Below, in pieces: positions 12,001-24,264 of a DNA stretch of 64,000 bases. The stretch comes from Diprion similis (Eukaryota > Arthropoda > Insecta > Hymenoptera > Diprionidae): positions 310,001 through 374,000 of the forward strand of contig NC_060105.1 in NCBI RefSeq assembly GCF_021155765.1, in the 5' to 3' direction. Within the stretch, counting starts at the first letter, position 1, and each line of letters opens with the position of its first letter. The notes beneath the pieces were generated by a model. It made no database searches, was not told the origin of the DNA, and saw only the letters and a program-made list of their open reading frames with translations. The position numbers were made by a program, and so were the translations under genes.

Positions 12001-14286
12001 TCATTAATATCATGGAGCACAATACACAAATGAGTTGCAAAAATAAAAGGTTATTATATAAAAGCATAAACACATAAAGATAATATAACTAATATAAGTG
12101 ATAGCTATAGCATTTACATTGTTAATCCACGTAGAGGCCATAAAACGCGAATTGTCATTGTGGTGTCTATAAATCGGGTTCTCAGTAATGAGAATAATAC
12201 ATTTTTTTAATCAAACCAGTTTTGAACCTGTGTATTATTTATAGGAATTTGAAATTCACCCTGCATGCACGAACTTATTATAATTTCACTCACAGGATGA
12301 GTGTGATTACTAAGTTTTTTCCAAATGTAATTACAGAACCCAGGAGCGAAACTTTACAATCTAATTGCTGTGATGAACTGAATAATGCGGAGTCCTTTTA
12401 TCCTGGCCGCAATTTCTATTTTTGAGTCGATTTCATAACTGGTAATATGATGCCGTTGACACAGCAATGTCCTCGATACTTTGTGATCAGTTAGACGAAA
12501 ATGATTCAGAGAAAATTGATGTTTGTCAGTTTGGATTTGTAAGGATAGTGTATTAGGAAAACAATTATATTGAGGAAGGAATTGATAACACTGTATATTC
12601 GGTATAAATATTTGAATCTTTCCTTTATTGTATTGCAAAAACGATAGAATGCTTGCCACGTCAAAATTCAGCTATGCAGCAGCCTTAAACTTTCTCATTA
12701 TATGTGGTACTTGGGTGCAAAATCACTTTCTCAATTTTCTTGCGATACGGATGAACTTAGTCTTATGTTCATAACACTTTCAGTCATCTACTTCGTAACA
12801 CCATCAATTGCATGCTTCGACATAAATCCATTTTTTATTCACTAAATTTATTTTTCAGGAACAATGTTATGACAACTTGAACAGCAACCAGTTACTCATT
12901 AAACATGGTACTATTATTTGCGAGCATACGTATACTTTCACTAGCAGGTATTATGTTGATTACAAATGAAGATTTAAGTCTAATTTTGGATGCATCGTAG
13001 CATACTGAATGAAAACCAAAAGCATACAAATACTAAATTTGATTGTGGTTAGTAATCTTGATGAGTGATAAACTTGGGACACAGTGAGTTTGTAAAGTAT
13101 TAAAAAGTACAGTGAAAATATAATTCTTTTCGCCTTAAGCAATGTAGTGAATTATGAGTAAATGGGAGTTTAGACTGAGTATTGATAAAATTTTGACTTG
13201 AAATGATGAATATAAACTTTATTCAAATTTCTTAAAAATGCGTGTCGAATGTATGTACCATCAGTAGTGTAATAAAAGTGCATAAAGCATTATTTATTCA
13301 ATGAACAATATGACCAACTAAATACTGAGTCAAAATTCAGTCATTAACAATAGTTTCAATTCTTATCGGCGCAATTTGTGTAATGGAACGTAACTGACAA
13401 CTCAGTAAAAAAAGGTACAGGTAAGTAACAGATAATAGGTACCATGCATCTGAATAATGCAGTAGTTACAGATAAACAGACCAACTGATACAGAATCGTA
13501 ATAAACATAATTTCAGTAGTGAATATAACTCAACTTAATGTAAAAAAAAAACAACGTAACAATGAAGGTCTTTTCACTGTTGGTACTTATCCATACTTGT
13601 AACACTAATTCAGAAGTACAGTATTCGATTTATATATTTTCGAATTAATGTAGTGTTTAGTGGCAGTGGAAAGACCTAAAGTTGGTCATTCACCTATTTA
13701 ACTGCATTTACTGGGATGTCCATCCGTCTTTATTCCTTTTCTTTTTAATGATAAGAATCCTATCATTGAAATGTAGGCACTAAAACTGGTAGAAAAATAT
13801 ATAAACTATGAACAACCACTACTTGGAGTGAGAAAAAAACTAATAATATGTTCTATTTCTGATAGAAAATATGTATATGCCATAAACGGACAAAAGAATA
13901 AATAATTATAAACTAAATATACTTATTCATATACATATATATTTTTTATGCACGCCAGTGTCATATAATTTACCAATAATGAAGATTTGCGTAATATACG
14001 CTAGATATTAGTTTGGCAGCAAAAATCATATTGTCAAAGATTCCAGAATGAACAAGTGATGCAAATAAAATTTACTAGCACACAGGATATTTTCAATGCA
14101 TATATGCACAGACACTTAGATTCACACACCTCAGGATATATCTGCTCGCTGCTCGGCAATGCCAATGGGGCTCATTCAAAACTGTGGGTCTTAAAATTAC
14201 TAGGGATATCGAAGGGGTCAGAATCAATCTGAGTGTCCGTACATACTTAAGGCAGGTAGAATATCAGCATATACATTCATTGGCTT
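9026..14286. other. Convergent intergenic region
   Basis: The SOL-1-like gene ends at 9025 on the plus strand and the tyrosine-rich gene ends at 14287 on the minus strand, so both 3' UTRs face into this 5.3-kb AT-rich stretch. Candidate poly(A) signals are AATAAA at 10379-10384 (plus) and at 13293-13298 and 13729-13734 (minus, read as TTTATT). I see no convincing coding exon or RNA gene. Confidence 0.6.
13729..13734 (-). terminator. Candidate poly(A) signal of the tyrosine-rich gene
   Basis: AATAAA on the minus strand, about 550 nt past the stop codon at 14287; a second copy is at 13293-13298. Either could be used; no cleavage site is provable from sequence. Confidence 0.35.
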
Positions 14287-17200
14287 TCAGACGTGAATAT
14301 ATTGCTCATCATCGGTTTCAGCATCATGTGCAACATTCGTAGAATGACTCATTTGTATTTTTTCATAGTTTGGGTCACCTTCATTTTTATTCTGCACCAT
14401 TTCGTAATCGTCAATGTTGGTAGTACTTTTATAATTGTTTACTTGCTCGTAAGGTGGATCTTCGTTTTGGCTGACAGTCAAATACTTGACACTTTCGTAA
14501 TTTGGGTCACTTTGACTAACGGATTCGTAATTGGGGTCTGTATCGCTGTCACCTGGCCGACAGACCGAGGCATAATTTGGCTCCCCAGAATCATGGGGCA
14601 TGCTTTCATAATTCGGTTCTGAATCTGTATCTTGATCCAAATCAATTCTCCGCCGCATTCGAACTTTTTCATAGCCAGGATCCTCACTGCTTGCATTACT
14701 GACTTGCCTATGTTTATATGGCGAAGAATACATGAGGGTTACATCAATAACATTGTTCTGCGTCGTGGAATTTCGATTTTTACTACCCCTGGAAAATTGT
14801 GGCCGCAACACTTCATAATTTGGATCGATATCTGAGACAGTTCTAACTATGCTACTTTTTCGGTTAACATTAACTGCCTCGTAACCCGGGTCTGAACCAG
14901 ACTTATTTGCGTCAGCTTCGTTCTGTTTTAATGCAAGTTTTAGCAAATTTCCTTCACTCTCAGTTGGAAAATTTGCACTACTATTACCCACGGCAAAATG
15001 GGATGATTCCAAGTCCTTTCTTTGAAATTCTATAGAATCATGACTCGACCACGACGTTCGACTGACTTCAATAAGGCTATGTTTTCTATTCAGAATTGCG
15101 TTTTCTCCATTATGGTTGTTGCTGTTCATTGTTGCTATATCCAATTGCTCATCATCAATGTCTCGCTTCTTCTTCATTACTTTAGCATACATATCTTCCA
15201 AGGATTTCCCTGAAGAAATACTGGCTCTTAAGCGATCTTCCTTACAGCCTCGTTTCTCGACAGATGCATAAACGTCTGACATCGTCTCTGGTGGTGGTGG
15301 CAGTGGAGAATTTGCTTGACGTTTTTCAGGTTTTGGAGAACCCAGATTAGCAACTGAACTAGTCGCACTTGATGATGATGCTTGAGGGTAGTTAAAAGTT
15401 ATACCAGGTTAATGATTATGTAAGTCAATGAGGAAGTTTCACAGGGAAAAAATTTCTGCTTCTCATATGTGCAAAAAATAGAATATTCTTTAATAATTAG
15501 GTAGTATTATTTCTTTTCCGGTACAAACTATAGAAAGTTGTATGCACGCGAATTTAGCTGTAGTTGATACACACATGTAACTCACAAACCAAGCAGAATT
15601 CTTGGATTTTTTATGACGTCTTGTGACTTGAAAATGTGGGCACTCTCAAATGCTTATATATTACAATAATCAGCCCGATTTTGGCTCATAAATAGACTAT
15701 TTGGACCCAACTTATGTGTAACATTCGAATAGCATTCAATCTGTTCACCAATAATGACTTTAGTAAAATTGCTGCAAGACTCAGAGGCCGAAGCCGTGAA
15801 TCTTAATAAGATTATCTGGACCTGGGATTTTTTTATCAAGTATTAACTTGTCTTGTTTAATGTACAGATCACCGATCTGCATTTGACTGTGAAATATGTA
15901 CTAGGCAACTATGCTCTCAGCCTTCATTCTGTCTGCCCCTAATCAGGTTTGCGTGTGGGACCTTATCGACCGTTTTAGAGTTACAATTAGCAGGATAGCA
16001 AATGACAACCAATATCGATTCGATTTTTGGAGATCGTCCGTGTCTCGATTTAAGCATTTCTTAAACTGTGTTCATTAACATATTCAATCAAATGATACTC
16101 GAGGACAATCTTAATACTCAATCAGTTTGTTTATGTTCTACCAATGGAATGAAAAAAAATAATGATCAACCTTCACTATAATTTAGCTTGAGTAACATCA
16201 CAACATTCCTTTCTTTAACCCATTAACCCCTCTGTCTTTATTCTAACTTTGTTTAAAATAAAGGAAAAAAAGAAACCGACCAAATGACTTGTTCCTAAAC
16301 TATGGGAATACAAAAATAAAAAAAATCCGTGAAACTTGCCTTCTTCAAGTAGTGACCCAATATAATTTTATGCAGTGGCAATCGTAGATGAACATGTAAG
16401 AAGCAGACCGCAGCGATCAGCGCTGTAGTTCCAATCACGATGGGGACTGATACTGCATGTTATACTCTGAATGGGTTACCTAACTGTGAGACAAAACTGA
16501 GTGTCTGTACTAAATAACGGTTATTTTAAGTACACAGTAAATGCCCGATAGACTACATCTCTCCGTTCTTGTTCATTACCAGTATCATCACCTCGTAGCT
16601 GAAATCACAGAGGTGCCACTACAGCAGTGAGTTCCTTCCCCATTGAAATATCCGTTTCAATAAATTTTGATAATATCGATAAAAAAATATAGTAAGCATC
16701 TTAGGAATGCACATATTTGTCGTAATATACCTTGTCTAGAATGAGCATGTGCCACATGTCTGAGGCTATCAACACTTGGAGGTTGTGGCGCTGACACATA
16801 CAAATCATCCACATGCAATGGCTGCATTGAATGTGTTTGCTCGTTTTGCTGAACCCTAACCGGATCAAGTACCATCGGCTGTATTTGAGCATATGTTTCA
16901 CTTCCACTTGTGTATACCTTCTCTTGTTCATCAATTGCTGCATACATTTCATCTGCATATAGAGTGAATATTGAGTATAGTAATGAGTTTCAAATTGTTT
17001 GGTCGAAATTCAAAGTGTTGTTGAGTAATACAGAAAAATTGCCTTTAATGGACTGCTTTTAGCTCACATATAAGTATGTGATTCTGGTAATGTAATAAAT
17101 ATTCTGTAGGAATACCTGAATCATCAGAAACTGTAGCATAATGAGGGTCAGTTAATCCACGTTGTTGTTGACGTTCCTGCTGCGCAGCTTTTGTTTGTGC

Positions 17201-20200
17201 AATTATGTTTGCTAAGGGTTCTCTTACACTTATGCTTGTGTAACCCTCTGAAAAAAATTAAATGGAACTATGGTAAAGCTTAAATTATCCAATTCCGCTT
17301 CATTCAAGTTCGTAGTTATTTTAGTACATCTTGTAGTTATTCAAGTTTATCTCGTGGTTATATAAATCCATATTATGCGAGGTACAGTAATTTTTTCAAT
17401 CTGCATTATCCAAGTTTTTCAATCACCTAAGTTAGAGTGGATGCATAATAGTTCAGATAATCGAAATTCTACTGCAGGTACTCAGATAAGAGTGCTACAT
17501 ACATATTTTGGGACAAAGTTGCACAAGTACGTACTGTAATCATGAGAATCTCCACTAAAGTGCTGTTGCCTCTCCTCGTGATGATTTAGCTGTGGTGGTT
17601 CAGGGAGAGGCATGAGTAAAGGTGGTGTCATGTAAGGTAAATCTTGATTGGCATGAACTCCACCAGTGATAGCAGTTGCAGCTTGAATATCCGGAACAGG
17701 ATCCGGGCTTACTAATGAATTATGAGAAGACGACTTTCGAGATCTTGGCGGAGCGACAGGATTGGCACTCGTATGATTAGACGATGACGATGACGACGAA
17801 GACGATGGAAGACTAGTATCTACTAAATGGCCAACGTTATTCCTACAGATTTTATTAATAGATTAATTTGCGTTGAAATTTTCAGAGTTTTTATAGAAAT
17901 CATGTTACCTGTTTAGTTGCGTGGCTTCAGTCTTTTGAACGTTGTGCACCTGGGCATAAGGGTGTTCATCTGTAAGGTAATGAGCTTATTTATTTTTTCA
18001 ACTTTTTTGCACGTGACATAGTTGTCAAGTACCATCTTTCGGCAATTGATTATTGCCAAACTGATGTGAAAAAAAAAATGTCATAATTAATTTCGATAAC
18101 TTCTGATCTATGCCAAATATTATATAAATACCATTCTTAGATCCAGGATTCTTCAGTCTCGTGTAAGGAGACATGGAGTCTTGTTCAATCAGTGTACTTT
18201 GCAGAGAAGTTTCTTCGAGTTCTCTTTCTCCTCTCCTGACATCTGCTGTAAGTGATAATGAGACGAAATAAATCTGATGCAGACAGTGGACTTCCGGAAG
18301 TAATATGCTGAGAGATAATATTCTGTCAGATGAATCAAGACAGTTATTTTCAAGTAAATTTCCCTTTTCACACACATATTCTTTTCGTCAAAATTTTGGT
18401 GTTTCTAAAATGACACATATCATAGATTCGAATAAACTTTATCTATTTGCGGATAGTGTTTTTCACGAGGGGGGAGGGGCGCTACTGTGATATTCAACAG
18501 AATCTTAGAATGTTCAATGCATGTTTATTCCGGAATTGACTACATCTATTTTTCTGGTAGATTCATACATTGCCGAGAGTTTTTTTCCTCAACGGTTGCA
18601 TAAAGGACAGATGGATCGCACATAACCTCGTTAGTCTCATAGATAACATCTTGAGGTAAGGTTTCGAGTCGACCACCTTCGATCGTCGTTCCATCTTTTG
18701 GAATATCTGGTAAACTTCTATTCGCACTGCTCGTCCTAAATGAGATAAGATTTTATCACAAAATTGTCTTTTTAACAAAAAAATTTCGCTAAATGTTCAG
18801 TGCCATTAATTAGTTTGCCCGTTTTAATTGTAAGGAAAAATATAAAGGGTTAGATGTAGAGAGCCAGTCACCTGAAAAGAAGAACAATTCGGCTAAGGGG
18901 GTTTACGTTTCTTGAAACTTTGATTACTCTGCATTTGTACAAGTAGGATGTATAGCCATTGGTATACAGTCTTCGTGATTTGAAATATGTTACATACTTT
19001 ATTGTAAAATGATGTGAAGGTAGGTTGCCAAATAGAACCATCCTTAAAATTTGGTGACTTGTGTAATTCTAAGCTAATACTTATTTATTCACAGTCAGTG
19101 GTGGTGCAACTCTTACAACAAGTAGAAAATTAAATGGAACACCTGAAGTAAAAAACGCTATAGGACGAAGCTTTAGAATCGAATGTACAAGAATAATTTG
19201 TGAGTTTTTATATCCCTTATTAAAGAAGATACAATAGCAGGCGTATAAAGCGGAAAAAAAATCTCATGATCTATGGGAAAACACAAAGTTGTATAACTGT
19301 ATAAATACAAATGAATTGCACTTTAGTCATGTTCACAATTGATAAAGGATATACTATAGCAAATTCAAACTCATAGAAGATTGTAAGTTTTTAAATAAAC
19401 CAAGTGATTTGAATTTATCAAGCTAACACTACCAGATGTAAAATGTTTCTTGCTTTATGACTATTCCATTGTCTAATACAAATGTTTGCGGTTCACTGAG
19501 CAATATAATTTGTTAAGGTTCACGTAGCTTTTTGAAACAGTTCTGTATGCAAGATTTCACGTTTGCATGATAATTTCGATGAAAGTAATCTATTTCAGGC
19601 TTGACTACCTTGAAAGTTTTCAAATCTGGTACAATATTTCCATTGAATGCTGTGACAAAACCTATATTCTATAAAAATAAGTTCGAATCATTTTTAATTA
19701 CAGAATTCAGGATTATCCATATAGCTGATCTACTTTCCTTGCAGTTTCAAAGTATGATATAAAATTGGAATTGGCGATAAGATGTTGGATTTTTTATACT
19801 ACAACACAGTTAATGTATCAAATAGCTCGCATCCATAATTTGTTATATACTTATATTACCTATCAGAACCACGACTATGGTTCGAAAGCAAATGGCACCG
19901 GGAAGATTTGGGACCTGTATATTAATATCAATGTACAGATATATCAAATTATAAAGCACTAGCATTCATATACACAGTAAGCCTTGAGAAGATGTGCAGT
20001 CCAATAATTTTACTGATAGCCAATTCTTGCACCTCACCACACAGCTGCCCGGTCAAATATTTACAAAGGGTATGCTCTGTTCAAGGTTTATCTTAACAAC
20101 AAAGAATTAGTGAAATAAATGAAATTATGTTTCGAAGTGAAACGTAATGACATTATTGTTTTGGAATATGTTATTGTGAAGCTTGCTACAGTCGATTGTA

Positions 20201-20844
20201 AAGTTAAAACTCCAACAAAATTAGATTAGTGGATCGTTTGTTAGCTGGATGAATCCAACATGCACCCATGCCAGGTCTGTGCTTGTCGAAACCTTTTTCC
20301 AGCATCGGTTGTGTCCTGCGAGATGGAATGCCCGATGTCTGTGGTTGGCAGCCTGTTGAAACCTTCATTGTCAGAGTGGGTGATTGTTACCATACCCGCA
20401 AGCCCCCCAAGCTCGCTCCTGTTGTAATACATAGGCACGAAGGTCAAGTACAATGGTAACAAGTTCGTTCATTTTTATTCATTGTATAAAAATATATCCA
20501 CAGCGTGGAATATCAACTGCTCATTTATGAAATGTCACCATCCATTTACTTTATATCTAAAACAAGTTTAAAATAATAGAGAAAACTTCACCGTCCAAGC
20601 ACATTATCTGTACTCATCGATCAGTGAGAACTGTTTCATCGTTACCTTACTTAATATGAATTGCACATATTTTGGAATTGTCACCTTCATATATCAATAA
20701 CCATGACCATACATACTTGTTTTCGTCGCGGCGACAGCCGCATACACAGCTAACTAGAAATCCAACGAAAGAAAGCACGGCTCCAAGCGAGATGACCCAA
20801 TAGTGGTGATCCCACACGCCCTCATCCGATTCGAGATATACCAT
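14287..20844 (-). CDS. Single-pass transmembrane protein with about 20 tyrosine (YxxV/I/L) motifs
   Basis: Exons, minus strand: 20844-20717 (ATG), 18735-18569, 18245-18132, 17969-17909, 17842-17535, 17247-17116, 16952-16731, 15380-14287 (stop). All phases join, giving 741 residues. A 15-residue N terminus precedes one helix (about 16-33, WVISLGAVLSFVGFLVS), then CVCGC (33-37) and basic RR, as in palmitoylated adaptors. The rest is a disordered cytosolic tail with YETN (75), YATV (88), YTRL, YAQV (141), YTSI, YATV, YAAI, YAQI, YASV, YAKV and then, in the last exon, repeated D/E-P-N-Y-E-x-V/I/M motifs, ending EQYIHV. Spacing between several pairs (6-11 residues) is ITAM-like. There is no kinase, SH2 or other folded domain. 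The layout recalls vertebrate PAG1 or LAX1 adaptors, but I see no sequence evidence of homology; an SH2-docking scaffold at the inner membrane is inference. Confidence 0.85.
16295..16452 (-). other. Candidate alternative last exon with a second hydrophobic segment
   Basis: After a CATGCAG acceptor this stretch is open for 52 codons in phase 1, the phase left by the exon ending at 16731. It reads VSVPIVIGTTALIAAVCFLH, then a basic stretch, and stops at 16295. A GC-type donor (AAG|GCAAGT) lies inside but would leave the wrong phase for the 15380 exon, so only use as a terminal exon fits. The acceptor has a poor pyrimidine tract. It may be a chance open frame. Confidence 0.3.
20266..20418 (-). 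other. Probable extra exon (cassette or alternative terminal) of the tyrosine-rich gene
   Basis: This 153-nt stretch stands out as GC-richer than the intron around it. Read on the minus strand after a TTACAACAG acceptor it is open in phase 2, the phase left by exon 1: K-SELGGLAGMVTITHSDNEGF, then NRLPTTDIGHSISQDTT and on. A GTGCAT donor at 20265 would leave phase 2 again, so it can be included without breaking the frame (51 residues). If the donor is not used, the frame stops at 20241, making a short membrane protein. The coding look is clear; which form is used is not. Confidence 0.55.
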
Positions 20845-22831
20845 CTTTAATTGCGATTTCCCTTAGCTATCGATTACGAATATTATCACAAATATGAAAC
20901 TGTCAATCACGTCATATTTTCAGCATAACCTCCTTTCGATACGCGACATAAAGGCACGATCGAGCACAAAGGTGCACACACGAGCACGTCATTAAAGTCA
21001 TTTCATGTATGGGTACGTGACCGCATTACGCGTGGGGATGTATTTGTCGTCTACAATTTCTGTCAGGAAATACTGGTGTTTATTTACCTAGAATCCGAAA
21101 CACTGTCGACAGACTGTGACTTGTAACCACTTGTTACTAATGCAGTTGTTGCACCAGACGGTTTGAATGCGGGATTTGATAGAGTCTAGCACGTATCGAT
21201 TTTTTAATAATATCCGGAAAAAGTTAAATTGCGTTAATTACTTGCACAAACTGTTTGTATATCAGAGTACGGTTGAGTAACATATCTGTATTTACGAGCG
21301 GTTTTCTTTCTCTTTCGACCGAAGACTGAACTACTGAAGATGATAGTCACGAGCGTGATTATGAGTCAGCTCGTGGTTTGCTTTCTGCGAAAAGAGACTC
21401 CGACTTTTCGCCGCGGTGACGCTAGGTGTGGTTCCTATACAGTGGTGAGAGGTTGCAGTTCTCTGTTGTACCGGTTTAATTTCACATTGTCGTAAACAAA
21501 CGGGAAGTTATACTTCCCGGTGCAGAGGGTGGTGAAAATTAGTATACTTCATACGGGAGTGAAAAGGGCTATTGGTTCTCGGTTGCGTTTTTATCCGAAA
21601 AATTGAAAAATTTCGGATGGTTGATTGAAAGTGTGAACAAACTCCGAAAATGTAGAAGCGAGAAGAACATCGAATGAAACGGTAGCAGTTTTTCGAGGTA
21701 AGAAAATAATCTCATTCATTCTCATTATTCCAGAATCATGCATTCGTGCATAAGTACCTTTTCATGTGATTATTACCGCACAGTCTACACTAACAATATT
21801 GCGGAGTGTCAACAGGACCTTTCTTCTAAACAATGAACAATAATAATTAAAAAAAAAAAAAAAAAAAAAAATATCAATACCTGATTCTTGTCAATGCCTC
21901 ACATGTATCACGATTCTAGAACACTGAGAACAAATTAGACTATTTTTTTATATCTCCAACAACTACTCATCATGGAGCTTACATAGAATATACGCAAAGC
22001 AACGTATCAAGAATTACAGCCGGAAATGCTAGATTTCCTTTGTAATTCCCCTGCTGTTGTTCCTACGCTGTTTGTGATGTCGATCTTTTTCGCATTCCTG
22101 AGGGTCCAATTAATGAAAAAAGAGTCTTGCAAACGATTCTGAGACGAAAAGTTTCCGAGCTTCATAAATCGCAAAAATCCAAGTCCAACTCCCTTGGATT
22201 TTTTCAATATAATTTTGTCGAATGTTGGAAAATGCTGAAATGGATTAATTCATACCCAACATCGACGTGATTTTACGAGAGAAATCCGTTGCGCACAGTC
22301 TAGACACGCTGTCAGCCACGAATCAGAACTTGTGCTGCTGAAAAACTTCAAATTTGTACTGGGTTTTGCAAACAGGTGAAAAAGAAAAATCATAAACTCG
22401 AATATGTAGCCATACAAAATTGCACTTTTAGTTTATTCTATGTGCCTAATTAGTTCTAATAGAAGTGTTCGGGTGTCAGTGTGTACACTACTATATCAAG
22501 TTTTCGAATAGCATAATTGTGGTATTATGTTATACTATTACATTGTACTAATAATGATATAATATAGCAATAATTACTACACTCATATACTCATTTATAT
22601 AATTAGTATATTTGCAATAATTTTGAAGTTGTGCGCAGTTTAGGTTACGATTTAAGTTGAGGTATAACACGCCTATAGTTGGATAATTCAACACATATTG
22701 TATAATATTGTACTGTCTCTATCTTATAAAACCTGTATTGAATTGAATAAAGAATCAGTGTTAACTGTATTTTTTTATATTTCTTCAACTGTTAGTCGTT
22801 TGCTGTTCTAGATTCCTTTTTCGCAGGCAAA
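20845..22831. other. Upstream region of the tyrosine-rich gene, up to the satellite edge
   Basis: This 2-kb stretch should hold the promoter and 5' UTR of the minus-strand gene. Also present are a GC-richer block at about 21300-21697, a poly(A) run at 21849-21871, two short perfect hairpins (21500-21518 and 22173-22203), and an AATAAA at 22746-22751 just before the satellite. No protein-coding exon is evident. Confidence 0.5.
21400..21697 (+). promoter_or_regulatory. Possible non-coding first exon or divergent promoter
   Basis: A GC-richer block without a useful open frame ends in a strong donor, TTTCGAG|GTAAGAAAA, at 21697/21698 on the plus strand. It lies head-to-head with the minus-strand gene that starts at 20844. 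That fits a divergent promoter with an untranslated first exon, but no partner coding exon can be named: the next plus-strand gene (RAP) lies 21 kb on, behind the satellite. Confidence 0.3.
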
Positions 22832-24264
22832 GGGCCTGGCAGATTTCATTGCAGCACTTTTGAAAGTCGTCGAAATTTAGGCCAAAAATCCAAAGGGGTT
22901 AGCCTTACTTTTTTGCTCATTTTCGGAGCCAAAAATTTGTCGTCTTGGAATCGATTTGTATGACCATCTCTGAAGTAATTCGACCTCCAGGAACTAGAAA
23001 ACAGACAAAAATAAGCGTATGACCAGCAGCAAAGAAACGACGATGAAAATCATGAGTTTTTCGGCTGTAACTTTTCAGCTATCGCTCGCAGCGTATTGGG
23101 AGAGCGCTAAATCGATTCCTCTCGCAAAATTACGTCGGAATAGGGCCTGAAAGATTTTATTGCAGCACTTTTCGAAGTCGTCGAAATTTTGACCAAAAAT
23201 CCAAAGGGGTTAGCCTTGCTTTTTTGCTCATTTTCGGAGCCAAAAATTTGTCGTTTCGGGATCGATTTGTATGACCATCTCGAGAGTAATTCGACCCCCA
23301 GGAACTCGGAAAACACCTCAAAATAAGCGTAGGACCAGCAGCAAAGAAATGACGATGAAAATCACAAGTTTTTCGGCTGTAACTCTTCAGCTATCGCTCG
23401 CAGCGTATTGAGACTGCGCTCAATCGATTCCTCTCGCAAAATTACGTCGAAATAGGGCCTGAAAGATTTCATTGCAGCACTTTTCAAAGTCGTCGAAATT
23501 TTGACCAAAAATCCAAAGGGGTTAGCCTTACTTTTTCGCTCATTTTCGCAGCCAAAAATTTGTCGTTTCGGGATCAATTTGTGTGACCATCTCTAGAGTA
23601 ATTCGACCCCCAGGAACTCCAAAAACACCTCAAAATAAGCGTAGGACCAGCAGCAAAGAAATGACGATGAAAATCATGAGTTTTTTGGCTGTAACTCTTC
23701 AGCTATCGCTCGCAGCGTATTGGGACTGCGCTCAATCGATTCCTCTCGCAAAATTACGTCGGAATAGGGCCTGGAAGATTTTATTGCAGCACTTTTCAAA
23801 GTCGTCGAAATTTTGACCAAAAATCCAAAGGGGTTAGCCTTGCTTTTTTGCTCATTTTCGGAGCCAAAAATTTGTCGTTTCGGGATCGATTTGTATGACC
23901 ATCTCTAGAGTAATTCGACCCCCAGGAACTCGGAAAACACCTCAAAATAAGCGTAGGACCAGCAGCAAAGAAATGACGATGAAAATCACAAGTTTTTCGG
24001 CTGTAACTCTTCAGCTATCGCTCGCAGCGTATTGGGACTGCGCTCAATCGATTCCTCTCGCAAAATTACGTCGGAATAGGGCCTGAAAGATTTTATTTCA
24101 GCACTCCTCAAAGTCGGCGAAATTTTGACCAGAAATCCAAAGGGGTTAGCCTTACTTTTTTGCTCATTTTCGGAGCCAAAAATTTGTCGTTTCGGGATCG
24201 ATTTGTATGACCATTTCTAGAGTAATTCGACCCCCAGGAACTCAGAAAACACCTGAAAATAAGC

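Noticed and set aside
20268..20459. 63-codon plus-strand open frame
   Set aside because: The minus-strand reading is in phase with the surrounding gene and has both splice sites; the plus frame has none.
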